In this document: one piece after another, positions 18,601 to 27,079 of the stretch
Layout: each line of letters opens with the position of its first letter
How positions within the stretch are numbered: position 1 is the first letter of the stretch
NCBI GenBank assembly: GCA_902470765.1
Contig: CABRHW010000012.1
Location: 1 to 64,000 of the forward strand
Source of the DNA: an uncultured Collinsella sp.
Lineage (GTDB): Bacteria > Actinomycetota > Coriobacteriia > Coriobacteriales > Coriobacteriaceae
Reading direction: 5' to 3'
Length of the DNA: 64,000 bases
The notes under the pieces: generated by a model
What the model saw: the letters and a program-made list of their open reading frames with translations, nothing else
What the model was told of the DNA's origin: nothing
Database searches by the model: none
Program-made: the position numbers and the translations under genes

Positions 18601-18680
18601 TAGTCGTTGGGGACGTTCTTGAATGACTAGTCGTTTAAGAACGTCCCCAATGACTGGGTCGTCCCCAATGACTAGGTCGG
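18601..18680. repeat. Dispersed palindrome family A, copy 1 (plus partial third arm)
   Basis: Arms 18603-18620 and 18637-18654 pair over 18 bp with one G-U; the core is TTGGGGACGTTCTT. A further partial arm, GTCCCCAATGACTA, lies at 18661-18674. A second full copy of the palindrome directly follows ileS (46444-46499), sharing arms and the loop AATGACTAGTC. Confidence 0.85.
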
Positions 18681-18700
18681 AAAATTTCTTAAAAAAGTTC

Positions 18701-18728
18701 TTGCCCTAAGCTGATTCGTCCGTATAAT
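18701..18728 (+). promoter_or_regulatory. Promoter of the tRNA-Asn pair
   Basis: The -35 box TTGCCC (18701-18706) and a perfect -10 TATAAT (18723-18728) are separated by 16 bp, ending 30 bp upstream of the first tRNA. Confidence 0.75.
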
Positions 18729-18758
18729 AAACTTCGTTGCTTGAGAGCACGCACCTAT

Positions 18759-18833
18759 TCCTCGGTAGCTCAATGGTAGAGCACGCGGCTGTTAACCGCG
18801 CTGTTGTAGGTTCGAGTCCTACCCGGGGAGCCA
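18759..18833 (+). tRNA. tRNA-Asn(GTT), copy 1
   Basis: A complete 75-nt cloverleaf with encoded CCA. The acceptor TCCTCGG pairs with CCGGGGA. The anticodon stem CGCGG/CCGCG encloses CTGTTAA with anticodon GTT at 18791-18793. The T-arm carries GGTTCGAGTCC. Confidence 0.96.
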
Positions 18834-18866
18834 GAATTTTCCAGCCCTTTCTGTTGGGCTTTAAAT

Positions 18867-18941
18867 TCCTCGGTAGCTCAATGGTAGAGCACGCGGCTGT
18901 TAACCGCGCTGTTGTAGGTTCGAGTCCTACCCGGGGAGCCA
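18867..18941 (+). tRNA. tRNA-Asn(GTT), copy 2
   Basis: Identical in sequence to copy 1 and exactly 108 bp downstream, with anticodon at 18899-18901. The spacer holds a small AGCCC/GGGCT hairpin at 18843-18860, which may guide processing. Both genes appear to share one promoter and one terminator. Confidence 0.96.
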
Positions 18942-18947
18942 GGTTGT

Positions 18948-18976
18948 AAAACCCGTCGCAATGCGGCGGGTTTTTT
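18948..18976 (+). terminator. Intrinsic terminator after tRNA-Asn pair
   Basis: The stem AAAACCCGTCGC with GCGGCGGGTTTT has a three-base loop and is followed by a T run. Confidence 0.9.
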
Positions 18977-19134
18977 CATGCCGCGACCACTTGACTCGAA
19001 CGTTGCCATATCAACATTTCGTGTCGAGGATGTAATCCCGCGACCCACCACCTCAACATGGCGCGGTCGTTGTAGAATATTGCAATGATTGCTCCCACGA
19101 CATGGTGCCGCGAGCACCAGATAAGGAGATTCTT

Positions 19135-19491
19135 GTGTCTGAGACCATTAACGGCAGCCTGAGCGTCTCGAACGACGTTATTGCCGATATTGCCGGTTAT
19201 GCCGCGATGACGTGCTATGGCGTCGTCGGTATGGCTGAGCAGCTCCAAGGCGCCGAGAGCGTGCGCCTGCTTGCCGGTCAGCGCCTCCGCAAGGGCGTGC
19301 TTGTCTCCGCCGACGAGAACGGCCTTACGGTCGATCTTCACGTCGTGCTCGAGAACGGCGTCAACATGAAGTCCGTCTGCCACAATCTTTCGAGCTCCGT
19401 TGCCTTCACCCTGCAGGAGATCGCCCAGATCGATCCCGCCAGCCTTAAGATCGGCATCCATATCGACGCGCTCAAGAGCCGTCTGAACTAG
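19135..19491 (+). CDS. Asp23/Gls24 family envelope stress protein (YloU-like)
   Basis: The 118-residue protein matches the Asp23 domain: ISNDVIADIAGYAAM-like start, CYGVVGMAEQ, and a later VDLHVVLENG strand. The start is the GTG at 19135, placed 6 nt after AAGGAG; an upstream in-frame ATG has no such site. In Gram-positive bacteria this family is linked to cell-envelope homeostasis and often sits directly before the fakA/yloV gene, as here. A possible -10 TAGAAT lies at 19073. Confidence 0.88.
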   Translation: MSETINGSLSVSNDVIADIAGYAAMTCYGVVGMAEQLQGAESVRLLAGQRLRKGVLVSADENGLTVDLHVVLENGVNMKSVCHNLSSSVAFTLQEIAQIDPASLKIGIHIDALKSRLN

Positions 19492-19518
19492 CATCCGAAA
19501 ACGGAGATTCAAATACCC

Positions 19519-21180
19519 ATGATTGCAAAGACCATTCGCACCTGTTTTCCGATCGCTGCGGCTGCCGTTTCCGACAAGGCCGAGGAGATCAACAAGCTCA
19601 ACGTCTTCCCCGTACCCGATGGCGATACCGGCACCAACATGTCGCTCACGCTCGCCTCGGTGACCAAGGAGCTCTCTGCCCTTCCCGCCGATGCCGATAT
19701 GGAGGCCATCGCCGGTGCCATCACCCACGGCTCTCTCATGGGCGCTCGCGGTAACTCCGGCGTTATTACCTCGCAGATTCTTCGCGGCGTGGCCGAGGGT
19801 CTTGTCTCTGCCGACGAGCCTATTACGTCCGCCAACATTGCCTTCGCCTTCCGTCGCGCCGTCAAGGTTGCCTTCCAGGCTGTCCGCAAGCCCATCGAGG
19901 GCACGATCCTCACGGTCCTGCGCGATGTCTCGACCAAGGCCGATGAGTGCGAGAAGAAGAAGTTCTCGGCCGAGGATGCGCTCGATGCTATCGTCGTCGA
20001 GGCGTACCAGTCCGTTGCTCGCACGCCCGACCTGCTGCCCGTTCTGAAGGAGAACGGCGTGGTCGACTCCGGCGCCTTTGGCTTTGCCATCTTCCTGGAG
20101 AACTTTGTTGCCGCCGCGCTTGGCCGCAGCACCGTTGTCGAGGATTTCTCCGCCACGTTTGATTCCGCTGGCTCTGCCCGCGATGCGGCCCTTGGTCGCG
20201 TTGAGATCGAGGCTAACGACGACTGGGAGGGCTCGGAGTTCCGCTACTGCAACGAGTTCCTCTTTAAGGCCGACGCCCCGTTTGACGAGGACGAGTGCCT
20301 TAAGTTCCTAGGCTCCATGGGCGACTGTGAGCTGCTCGTGGGCGCCTATCCCGACTACAAGATCCATGTGCACTCCAACACCCCCAACCTGGTGCTCGAG
20401 CACATGCTGCAGCTCGGTCAGATCTATGAGGTCTTTATCCACAACATGGAGATGGAGGCCCACGACCGTACCGCCAAGATCCACGAGGATCAGGAAAAGG
20501 CCGCCGAGCCCGCCAAGGCGCTGGGCTTTGTCGCCGTTGCCGCCGGTTCCGGCGAGGCCGACATCCTCAAGTCCCTTGGCGTCGACGTGGTCGTCTCCGG
20601 TGGCCAGACCATGAACCCCTCGACCGCCGACCTGCTGGGCGCGGTGGACCAGGTCAACGCGACCTCAGTCATCATCCTGCCCAATAACGGTAACATCCGC
20701 ATGGCTGCCGAGGCCGCAGCTTCTGCCTGCACCGACAAGAAGGTCGCCGTCGTTCCCACCAAGACCGTTCCGCAGGCCTTCTCCGCGCTGTTTGCGGTCC
20801 TGCCCGATTCCGAGCTCGAGGATGCCGTCGCCGCTATGGTCGACGCCATCAGCGAGGTCCGCGATGGCGAGGTCACCCGTGCCGTGCGCGATTCCAGCGC
20901 CTCCGACGGCTCGCCTATTCACTCCGGTGACGTCATGGGTATCATTGCCGGCTCCATCGACGTGGTCGGCTCCGACGTGAAGCAGGTCACGCTCGACTGC
21001 ATCAACCGCATGCAGGAGGAAGAAGAGGGTGACGCGCTGACGATTCTGGCCGGCGAGGAGCTGTCCGATGAGGCCTTCCAGGAGATCGTCGACGCCATCG
21101 AGGAGGCTCAGCCCGATCTGGAGATTGACGCCCATCGTGGCGAGCAGCCGCTCTATCCCGTGATCTTCTCGATCGAGTAG
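19519..21180 (+). CDS. fakA: FakA-type fatty acid kinase (DAK/DegV-domain YloV family)
   Basis: Predicted to phosphorylate fatty acids held by a FakB protein, giving acyl-phosphate for phospholipid synthesis. The 553-residue protein opens with a DhaL domain carrying the ATP/Mg motif NVFPVPDGDTGTNM (about 29-42) and GSLMGARGNSGVI. The central domain has YCNEFLFK. A C-terminal DegV-like half ends in EIDAHRGEQPLYPVIFSIE, typical for YloV. No FakB gene is in this window. The plsX and acpP genes 5 kb downstream act in the same pathway. Confidence 0.9.
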   Translation: MIAKTIRTCFPIAAAAVSDKAEEINKLNVFPVPDGDTGTNMSLTLASVTKELSALPADADMEAIAGAITHGSLMGARGNSGVITSQILRGVAEGLVSADEPITSANIAFAFRRAVKVAFQAVRKPIEGTILTVLRDVSTKADECEKKKFSAEDALDAIVVEAYQSVARTPDLLPVLKENGVVDSGAFGFAIFLENFVAAALGRSTVVEDFSATFDSAGSARDAALGRVEIEANDDWEGSEFRYCNEFLFKADAPFDEDECLKFLGSMGDCELLVGAYPDYKIHVHSNTPNLVLEHMLQLGQIYEVFIHNMEMEAHDRTAKIHEDQEKAAEPAKALGFVAVAAGSGEADILKSLGVDVVVSGGQTMNPSTADLLGAVDQVNATSVIILPNNGNIRMAAEAAASACTDKKVAVVPTKTVPQAFSALFAVLPDSELEDAVAAMVDAISEVRDGEVTRAVRDSSASDGSPIHSGDVMGIIAGSIDVVGSDVKQVTLDCINRMQEEEEGDALTILAGEELSDEAFQEIVDAIEEAQPDLEIDAHRGEQPLYPVIFSIE

Positions 21181-21190
21181 GCAACTGCCC

Positions 21191-23368
21191 ATGTCCGAGC
21201 TGTGCTCCGTGCCGCGCGTCTCGGAGCGCTTTGCCCAGAGCAATGCGCTCGACGAGGATATCGCGCGACTCAAATATGTTTCGGGTAAACGTGAGGAGGC
21301 CCTTCGCCGTCTGGGAATTCGGACGGTGGGGGACCTCCTTCTCCATATCCCTCATCGATACCTCGACTTTACCCGTTCTTGGTCTATCGAGATGGCGCCC
21401 ATCGGTACCGTGTGCACGATTGTTGCCACGGTCGATCGTATCGTCCAAAAACAGCCCCGCCCGCGTATGCAGGTGACCGAGGTCTCGCTGGTGGATGAGA
21501 CGGGTGTGCTGCAGGTCGCCTTTTTCCGCCAGCCCTGGATTGCCCAGCAGCTTAAGCAGGGCGACCGCCTGGCCGTGATGGGCAAGGTCGAGTTTGCCTA
21601 CGGTTTTAAGCAGATGGCCTCGCCGCACTTTGAAAAGCTCGAGGAAGGGCGTGCCGCGGGCACTATCCTGCCGGTCCATTACGTGAGTGATGGCGTGAGC
21701 CAGGCGTGGATGCGCCGCATCGTAAGCGGCGCGCTCGAGGTCGTCGGCAATCCCTTTGATCCCATTCCGGCACCGCTGCGCGTTAAGCGTCGCCTGATGA
21801 GCAATGCCCGCGCGCTGCGCTCAATCCATTTTCCGTCGAGTATGGCCGAGCGCGATATCGCGCGCGCACGGCTTGCCTACGAGGAGTGCCTCTACCTGCA
21901 GCTAGCGCTGCGCCTGCGCAACGACGGCGGCCTGGTCGATGTGGTGCCCTATGCCCACACCGCGGGCGAGCACCTGGCCGTGCTCAAGCAAGCCCTGCCG
22001 TTTTCGCTGAGCGACGAGCAGGAGGCCGCGTTCCAAGATATCCTGCACGATATGTGCGATGGCGGGCGCGTGATGAACCGTCTGCTGCTGGGCGATGTCG
22101 GTACCGGTAAGACCGCCGTTGCCGCCTGCGCGCTGGCTGTGGCTGCCGATAGCGGCACGCAGGCCTGCGTTATGGCGCCCACGGGCGTGCTGGCGCGCCA
22201 ATATGCCGATAAGACCGGCCCTCTGCTCTCGCAGACCGGCATGTCCTGGGCGCTTCTGACGGGTGCCACTCCGGCGGCCGAGCGCGAGCGGATCCATGAG
22301 CAGCTGCAGTCCGGCGAGCTCGATGTCCTCTTTGGCACCCATGCTGTTCTTTCCGAAGACGTGAACTTTAAGCACTTGTCGCTTGTTGTCATCGACGAAC
22401 AGCACCGCTTTGGCGTAGGCCAACGCAACGCACTACGCGCGAAGGGCCCCGGTGCCGATCTGCTCGTTATGACGGCAACGCCCATCCCGCGTACGCTGGC
22501 GCTTTCGGTCTACGGCGATCTGGACACGAGTATCATCCGCCATCGGCCAGTCCCTGGCGCTGGCGTGACGACACGCGTGCTCACCGAGTCGAGTCGAGAC
22601 CTCGCCTATGGCGCCATTCGCGAGGCTCACGAGAAGGGGCAGCAGGCCTACGTGATTTGCCCGCTCGTGGAGCCGAGTGACTCGGCCGATGAGCTGGAGG
22701 ACGTGCCCGGTATCGCCCGCGACGACGAGGGCCGCGTGACGGTCCCCGTGCCGCTGCACGATACGGCGACCGAGCTCGATCGCCTGCGTCTGGCGCTGCC
22801 GGGTCTCACTATCGAGCGCCTTCACGGCCGCATGCCGGCGGGGGAGAAGGATCGGGTCATCGATGCCTTCAAGCGTGGCGAGATTGACGTGCTCGTCTCG
22901 ACTACGGTGGTCGAGGTGGGCGTCGACGTGCCCAATGCCACCGTCATGGTTATCGAGAATGGCGAGCGCTTTGGTTTGGCTGCCTTGCACCAGCTGCGCG
23001 GCCGCGTGGGCCGCGGCAGCGTGTCGGGCACCTGCCTGGTTATGACGCACTCCAAGGGCAACGGCGGCGCATCGGCGGCACAAGACCGTCTCCAGTCGCT
23101 CGAAAAGACCTCGGACGGCTTTACGCTCGCCCAGATGGACCTGCGTCTGCGCCACGAGGGTGAAATCCTGGGTTACCGCCAGCATGGCGGCGTGACCTTG
23201 CGCTTTGTTGACCTCGATGCCGACGAGGAATTGATCGAATGGGCCCATTTGGACGCGGTCGAGCTCTTGCGGTATGCTTGCAACCTTGATTCCGTGGCGA
23301 CGCGTCCTCTGCGCGATGCGGTCGCCATGCGGTATCGACACATCTTTAAGGAGGTCAGCGGAGGATGA
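21191..23368 (+). CDS. recG: ATP-dependent DNA helicase RecG
   Basis: Remodels stalled replication forks and branched DNA. The 725-residue protein has an N-terminal wedge/OB domain (about 30-160). Superfamily 2 helicase motifs follow: GDVGTGKTAVAA (Walker A, about 300), the DEQH box VIDEQHRFGVGQR (about 400), TATPIPRTLAL, and QLRGRVGRGS. A short acidic insertion, ELEDVPGIARDDE, lies in the second RecA-like domain. It follows fakA by 10 nt and overlaps rsmD by 4 nt. Confidence 0.95.
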   Translation: MSELCSVPRVSERFAQSNALDEDIARLKYVSGKREEALRRLGIRTVGDLLLHIPHRYLDFTRSWSIEMAPIGTVCTIVATVDRIVQKQPRPRMQVTEVSLVDETGVLQVAFFRQPWIAQQLKQGDRLAVMGKVEFAYGFKQMASPHFEKLEEGRAAGTILPVHYVSDGVSQAWMRRIVSGALEVVGNPFDPIPAPLRVKRRLMSNARALRSIHFPSSMAERDIARARLAYEECLYLQLALRLRNDGGLVDVVPYAHTAGEHLAVLKQALPFSLSDEQEAAFQDILHDMCDGGRVMNRLLLGDVGTGKTAVAACALAVAADSGTQACVMAPTGVLARQYADKTGPLLSQTGMSWALLTGATPAAERERIHEQLQSGELDVLFGTHAVLSEDVNFKHLSLVVIDEQHRFGVGQRNALRAKGPGADLLVMTATPIPRTLALSVYGDLDTSIIRHRPVPGAGVTTRVLTESSRDLAYGAIREAHEKGQQAYVICPLVEPSDSADELEDVPGIARDDEGRVTVPVPLHDTATELDRLRLALPGLTIERLHGRMPAGEKDRVIDAFKRGEIDVLVSTTVVEVGVDVPNATVMVIENGERFGLAALHQLRGRVGRGSVSGTCLVMTHSKGNGGASAAQDRLQSLEKTSDGFTLAQMDLRLRHEGEILGYRQHGGVTLRFVDLDADEELIEWAHLDAVELLRYACNLDSVATRPLRDAVAMRYRHIFKEVSGG

Positions 23369-23994
23369 GAATCATCGGCGGCGAATGGCGCGGTCGTAAG
23401 ATCGAGGAGCCCCGTGGTCGCGATGTCACCCGCCCCACGACCGATCGCGTGCGCGAGGCGTGCGCATCTATGGTCATGTCGGCATTCGACTTCGATCTGG
23501 ACGAGGTCCGCGTGCTGGATGCCTTTGGCGGCTCCGGCGCCTTGGGCATCGAGATGCTCTCGCGTGGTGCCCGCTCGCTCACCACGTTCGAGATCGATCG
23601 CAACGCTGCTCGTCTGATTACCAAGAATATCGAGTCGCTCTGCCGCGACCGTGCACGCTGGCGCGTGGTGACGGGCGACGTGCTGGCAAGCGCTTCGCGC
23701 GGCCGCGTGCCGGGCGGTCCCTTTGACCTGGTTCTGCTCGACCCGCCCTATGCTTTTGGTGCTGAGCCGGTCGAGGAGCTGCTACAGAACCTAGCTCAGC
23801 AAGGCTTGCTGGCGCAGGGTGCCTACGCGCTCTTTGAGCACGCCGCGGCCGATACGGGCGCTCACCCGGCCGGCTTTGAGACCATGCGGGAGAAGCGCTA
23901 TGGCATAACCTCGGTCGACCTGCTTCGTTGGGTTGGCAACGGCGAGGATGATGGCAACGATAGCGACGCACCCACGGAGGATGCCCATGAGTGA
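23365..23994 (+). CDS. rsmD: 16S rRNA (guanine-966-N2)-methyltransferase RsmD
   Basis: Methylates G966 of 16S rRNA with S-adenosylmethionine. The 209-residue Rossmann protein begins RIIGGEWRGRKIEEP and has the family signature TRPTTDRVREA. The SAM-binding segment is VLDAFGGSGALGIEMLSRG (about 50-68), and the catalytic motif IV is LLDPPYAFG. The acidic tail is short. It couples to recG and overlaps coaD by 8 nt; the rsmD-coaD pair is common in bacteria. Confidence 0.93.
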   Translation: MRIIGGEWRGRKIEEPRGRDVTRPTTDRVREACASMVMSAFDFDLDEVRVLDAFGGSGALGIEMLSRGARSLTTFEIDRNAARLITKNIESLCRDRARWRVVTGDVLASASRGRVPGGPFDLVLLDPPYAFGAEPVEELLQNLAQQGLLAQGAYALFEHAAADTGAHPAGFETMREKRYGITSVDLLRWVGNGEDDGNDSDAPTEDAHE

Positions 23995-24484
23995 CACCAT
24001 TAACCGCGTAATCGTCCCGGGCACCTTCGATCCCATCACGTTTGGCCATATCGACGTCATTCGTCGCGCCCGCCGCATTTTTCCCAGCGTGATCGTGGCC
24101 GTTGCCGAGTCGCAGGGCAAAAACGGCGTCGGCACCACGTTTAGGCTCGACGAGCGCGTGGCGCTGGCCCGTGAGGCGCTCGGTGATATTGACGGCGTCG
24201 AGGTGCTGCCCTTCACCGGCCTCTTGGTCGATTTTGCCCGCGAACAGGGAGCAGGAGCCGTGGTCAAGGGCCTGCGTGCCATGACCGACTTTGAGTATGA
24301 GCTGCAGCAGGCCGACCTCAACTACCGCCTGGATAACGAGCTGGAGTCCATCTTTGTCATGAGTGCGCCGCAGTACGGCTATATTTCGAGCTCGGTGGTT
24401 CGCCAGATTGCCTCGCTCGGTAGCGACGTCTCTAATTTTGTTCCGTCCAATGTGGTCAAGGCGCTCAAACATCGCTTTTCGTGA
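23987..24484 (+). CDS. coaD: Phosphopantetheine adenylyltransferase
   Basis: Makes dephospho-CoA from ATP and 4'-phosphopantetheine. The 165-residue enzyme has the nucleotidyltransferase motif GTFDPITFGHIDVI (about 9-22) and the ISSSVVRQIASLG motif near residue 128. The ATG at 23987 follows GGAGGAT, so the frame's upstream extension within rsmD is not used. It supplies the CoA arm used to load the acyl carrier protein encoded downstream. Confidence 0.95.
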   Translation: MSDTINRVIVPGTFDPITFGHIDVIRRARRIFPSVIVAVAESQGKNGVGTTFRLDERVALAREALGDIDGVEVLPFTGLLVDFAREQGAGAVVKGLRAMTDFEYELQQADLNYRLDNELESIFVMSAPQYGYISSSVVRQIASLGSDVSNFVPSNVVKALKHRFS

Positions 24485-24552
24485 CGTTTTTTAATGCCTG
24501 GTGGCATGTGGTAAACTAACACGATGATATGTTACCTATGAAAGGAGACCGG

Positions 24553-25050
24553 ATGCCGGGCGAGAATTTTCCTGGCGACAGGATCGTGAGTCTTGTCGAC
24601 GAGCTCGAGGGGCTCATCGAAGAGGCTAAGACGCCGTTCGGCAAGAACGCCCAGATGAAGGTTATCGACGCCGACGTCTTCTTTAACATCCTCGACGAGA
24701 TTCGCATGAGCTATCCCGAGGAATGGCAGAAGTCCCGCCGTATCCTCAAGGAGCGCGAGGAGCTTATGGCTTCCGCCGCCGCTCAGGCCGATTCCATCAT
24801 CGCCGATGCTCAGCAGCAGGCCCTCACCATTGCCGGTGAGCAGGAGATCGTCCGCTTAGCGCAGCAGCAGGCCGACGATATCCGCGACCGCGCCCAGCAG
24901 TATGAGCGTGAGACGCGCTATGCTGCCGAGGATTACGCCGAGCAGGTCTTTACGCACCTCGAGGAGAACCTCAAGAGCCTGACCGGCACCGTCACCCGTT
25001 GTCGCCAGCAGCTTAACGAGGGTGCCGCCCAGCAGAATGGTCAGTGGTAA
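24553..25050 (+). CDS. Coiled-coil protein of unknown function, conserved-looking
   Basis: A 165-residue soluble protein. Residues about 8-60 form a compact start (DRIVSLVDELEGLIEEAK). A long Gln/Ala/Glu-rich helix of about 100 residues follows, rich in QQQA and heptad-like spacing, and probably forms a coiled coil like those of DivIVA or ATP synthase subunit b. There is no transmembrane segment. AAAGGAG precedes the ATG at 24553 by 5 nt. Its stop overlaps the next gene as TAATG. Its position between coaD and the DUF177 gene is the only functional hint. A DivIVA-like role is a guess. Confidence 0.75.
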   Translation: MPGENFPGDRIVSLVDELEGLIEEAKTPFGKNAQMKVIDADVFFNILDEIRMSYPEEWQKSRRILKEREELMASAAAQADSIIADAQQQALTIAGEQEIVRLAQQQADDIRDRAQQYERETRYAAEDYAEQVFTHLEENLKSLTGTVTRCRQQLNEGAAQQNGQW

Positions 25051-25604
25051 TGGCTGAGTTCCCGAGCGTTACCGTCGATCTTTCCGAGCAGCTCGAGTTT
25101 CCTGGAGATTCGTATCCGCTGACCGGTAAGGTCGATGTCGCCACCTACACGGTGGGCGAGAAGGAGTACCAGTTTCAGGACGGCATCGACTACGACGTTG
25201 TCTTTACCAATGCCGGTACCGGTGTCTTGCTCACCGGTATGGTCCGCGCGCACGCCACTGGCGAGTGCGACCGTTGCCTGGAGCCCGCTTCGTTTGATAT
25301 TGCCGGTGAGATTGAGGAGTTCTACCTCTTTGATGAGCCCGAGGATCCCGAGGCCTACGAGGACGGCTACGAGCTCCTGGGTGAGGACCGTATCGTCGAT
25401 CTGGGTGAGCCCATCAATGACGCGGTCGTTATGGACACGCCGTTTGTGGTGCTCTGCAAGCCCGATTGCCGTGGTCTGTGCCCCACATGCGGTTGCAATC
25501 TCAACGTCGAGCAATGCGATTGCGCCGCCCAGGCAGAGGCAGAATGGGCCGCTGCCACGGAAAATCCATTTGCAGCATTGAAGAATCTCAAGCTTGATGA
25601 GTAA
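25050..25604 (+). CDS. DUF177 (YceD) family metal-binding protein
   Basis: The 184-residue protein has the DUF177 core, with the GECDRCLEP motif (about 71-79). A C-terminal cysteine cluster CKPDCRGLCPTCGCNLN is likely to bind zinc. The family is almost always encoded directly before rpmF, as here. In plants and E. coli, relatives are linked to 23S rRNA accumulation. The ATG overlaps the previous stop; a GTG two codons earlier is less likely. Confidence 0.88.
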   Translation: MAEFPSVTVDLSEQLEFPGDSYPLTGKVDVATYTVGEKEYQFQDGIDYDVVFTNAGTGVLLTGMVRAHATGECDRCLEPASFDIAGEIEEFYLFDEPEDPEAYEDGYELLGEDRIVDLGEPINDAVVMDTPFVVLCKPDCRGLCPTCGCNLNVEQCDCAAQAEAEWAAATENPFAALKNLKLDE

Positions 25605-25668
25605 AACTGTGGTAGTATCGCTACTTGCGCGTAATCGCCACACTGGATAGTTCATAAGGAAGGTCACT

Positions 25669-25848
25669 ATGCCCGTACCTAAACAAAAGCAGGGTCGTAT
25701 CCGCACTCACACCCGTCGTTCCGCCAACATGAAGATCTCGGCTGCGGCTCAGTCCACGTGCCCCCGTTGCGGCGCTGTCAAGCTTCCGCACCACGTGTGC
25801 CCCAGCTGCGGTTTCTACAAGGACCGCGAGGTTATCGTTACCGAGTAA
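25669..25848 (+). CDS. rpmF: 50S ribosomal protein L32
   Basis: This 59-residue protein begins MPVPKQKQGRIRTHTRRS. It carries a zinc ribbon, CPRCG then CPSCG, spaced 11 residues apart, so it is the zinc-binding (C+) form of L32. AAGGAAGG precedes the ATG. The DUF177-rpmF-plsX order is typical. A terminator-like hairpin directly follows. Confidence 0.97.
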   Translation: MPVPKQKQGRIRTHTRRSANMKISAAAQSTCPRCGAVKLPHHVCPSCGFYKDREVIVTE

Positions 25849-25888
25849 CGGTATACTCTGGATGCGATGCCGTTCCAAATGGAACCAC

Positions 25889-25919
25889 AATGGCCGGCTC
25901 AATGAGTCGGCCATTTTTG
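25889..25919 (+). terminator. Terminator/attenuator between rpmF and plsX
   Basis: A 12-bp stem (25889-25900 with 25904-25915, one G-U) has a 3-nt loop and a T-rich end. It would uncouple abundant L32 expression from plsX. Confidence 0.8.
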
Positions 25920-25935
25920 TATAAGGAGCATGTAT

Positions 25936-26955
25936 ATGAGTAACGTTCGCGTTTGTGTAGACGTTGTGGGCGGAGACGAGAAACCTCAGGTTGTTCTCGA
26001 TGGTATCGAGGCTGCGCTTGCCGCCGATCCCGATATCGAGGTCTTGGCGACTGGCCCGGCCGAAATCGTCAATCCCTTTGCAGCTTCCCATGCACGTGTT
26101 GAGGCCCTTGAGGCACCTGACGTTATCGCCATGGATGACGATCCCATTCGCGCCGTGATGACCAAGCGTAAGTCGTCGATCGTGCTTTCTTGCCGCGCCA
26201 TTAAGAAGGGCAACGCGGATGCGTTCTTCTCCGCCGGCTCGACCGGTGCCATGACCGCCGCTGCCACCGCCTACGTGACGCCGTTTAGGTATCAGGCCGA
26301 AGGCAAGAAGCAGCCGGTGCGCCCCTGTCTGACCAATGCGCTGCCCAATCGCGCCGGCGGTCTGACGGTGCTGTGCGACATGGGTGCCAACCCCGATGTC
26401 GAGGTTGACGATATGGTGCGTTTTGCCCAGATGGGCAGCGCCTATGCCCGCGTCGTCCTGGGCATCGAGCATCCCCGCGTCGGTCTGCTTGCCAACGGCG
26501 CCGAGGACGAGAAGGGTTCTAACTTTACCAAGGCCTGTTTCCCTGCTATGAAGGCCGCCGTTCCCGGCTTTGTTGGTAACTGCGAGGGCACCGACCTCAC
26601 CTCAGGCAACTTCGATGTCGTCGTTGCCGATGGTATGTCGGGCAATATTGCGCTCAAGGCCACCGAGGGCGCTGCCAAGTTTTTGCTGCAGGAGCTCAAG
26701 GGTGTCTTTATGTCTTCGCTCGGCACCAAGATTGCCGCGCTGCTCATCAAAAAGCAGATGCGCGAGATTAAAGCCAAACTTTCGGGCGACGCCAAGGGCG
26801 GCGCGATTCTTTTGGGCCTGCGCGGCGTGGTCCTGATCGGCCATGGTGCCACCTCGGTCGAGGCTGTCAAAAACGGTGCGCTCGCGGCGGCCGAAGCCGT
26901 GCGCGCCGGGCTGGTCGAGAATGTCGCCAACTCTATGGACGGTATCGTTTTATAA
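25936..26955 (+). CDS. plsX: Phosphate acyltransferase PlsX
   Basis: Converts acyl-ACP to acyl-phosphate, the donor for PlsY in phosphatidic acid synthesis; acts at the membrane surface. The 339-residue protein carries VCVDVVGGDEKPQVVLDG at the start, FFSAGSTGAMTAAA at about 98, LCDMGANPDV, and GSNFTKACFP. The second half has DGMSGNIALKATEG and GLRGVVLIGHGAT. All are PlsX hallmarks. The ATG at 25936 follows AAGGAG. It acts next to FakA-type acyl activation. Confidence 0.94.
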   Translation: MSNVRVCVDVVGGDEKPQVVLDGIEAALAADPDIEVLATGPAEIVNPFAASHARVEALEAPDVIAMDDDPIRAVMTKRKSSIVLSCRAIKKGNADAFFSAGSTGAMTAAATAYVTPFRYQAEGKKQPVRPCLTNALPNRAGGLTVLCDMGANPDVEVDDMVRFAQMGSAYARVVLGIEHPRVGLLANGAEDEKGSNFTKACFPAMKAAVPGFVGNCEGTDLTSGNFDVVVADGMSGNIALKATEGAAKFLLQELKGVFMSSLGTKIAALLIKKQMREIKAKLSGDAKGGAILLGLRGVVLIGHGATSVEAVKNGALAAAEAVRAGLVENVANSMDGIVL

Positions 26956-27021
26956 GAGCGAGTTAGAGCGCTGTTATGTGCTTCGCGGTGCACGTCGTGG
27001 GGTAGAATCAGAACCGTGTCT

Positions 27022-27050
27022 TGGTACCGCCCGGGCGGTACCATTCTTTT
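27022..27050 (+). terminator. Terminator between plsX and acpP
   Basis: An exact 22-bp palindrome (27022-27043, TGGTACCGCCC and its complement) is followed by TTCTTTT. In RNA the tip opens to a small loop. Confidence 0.75.
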
Positions 27051-27079
27051 GGTATTCATGCACTATGAGAGGAAGCGCT

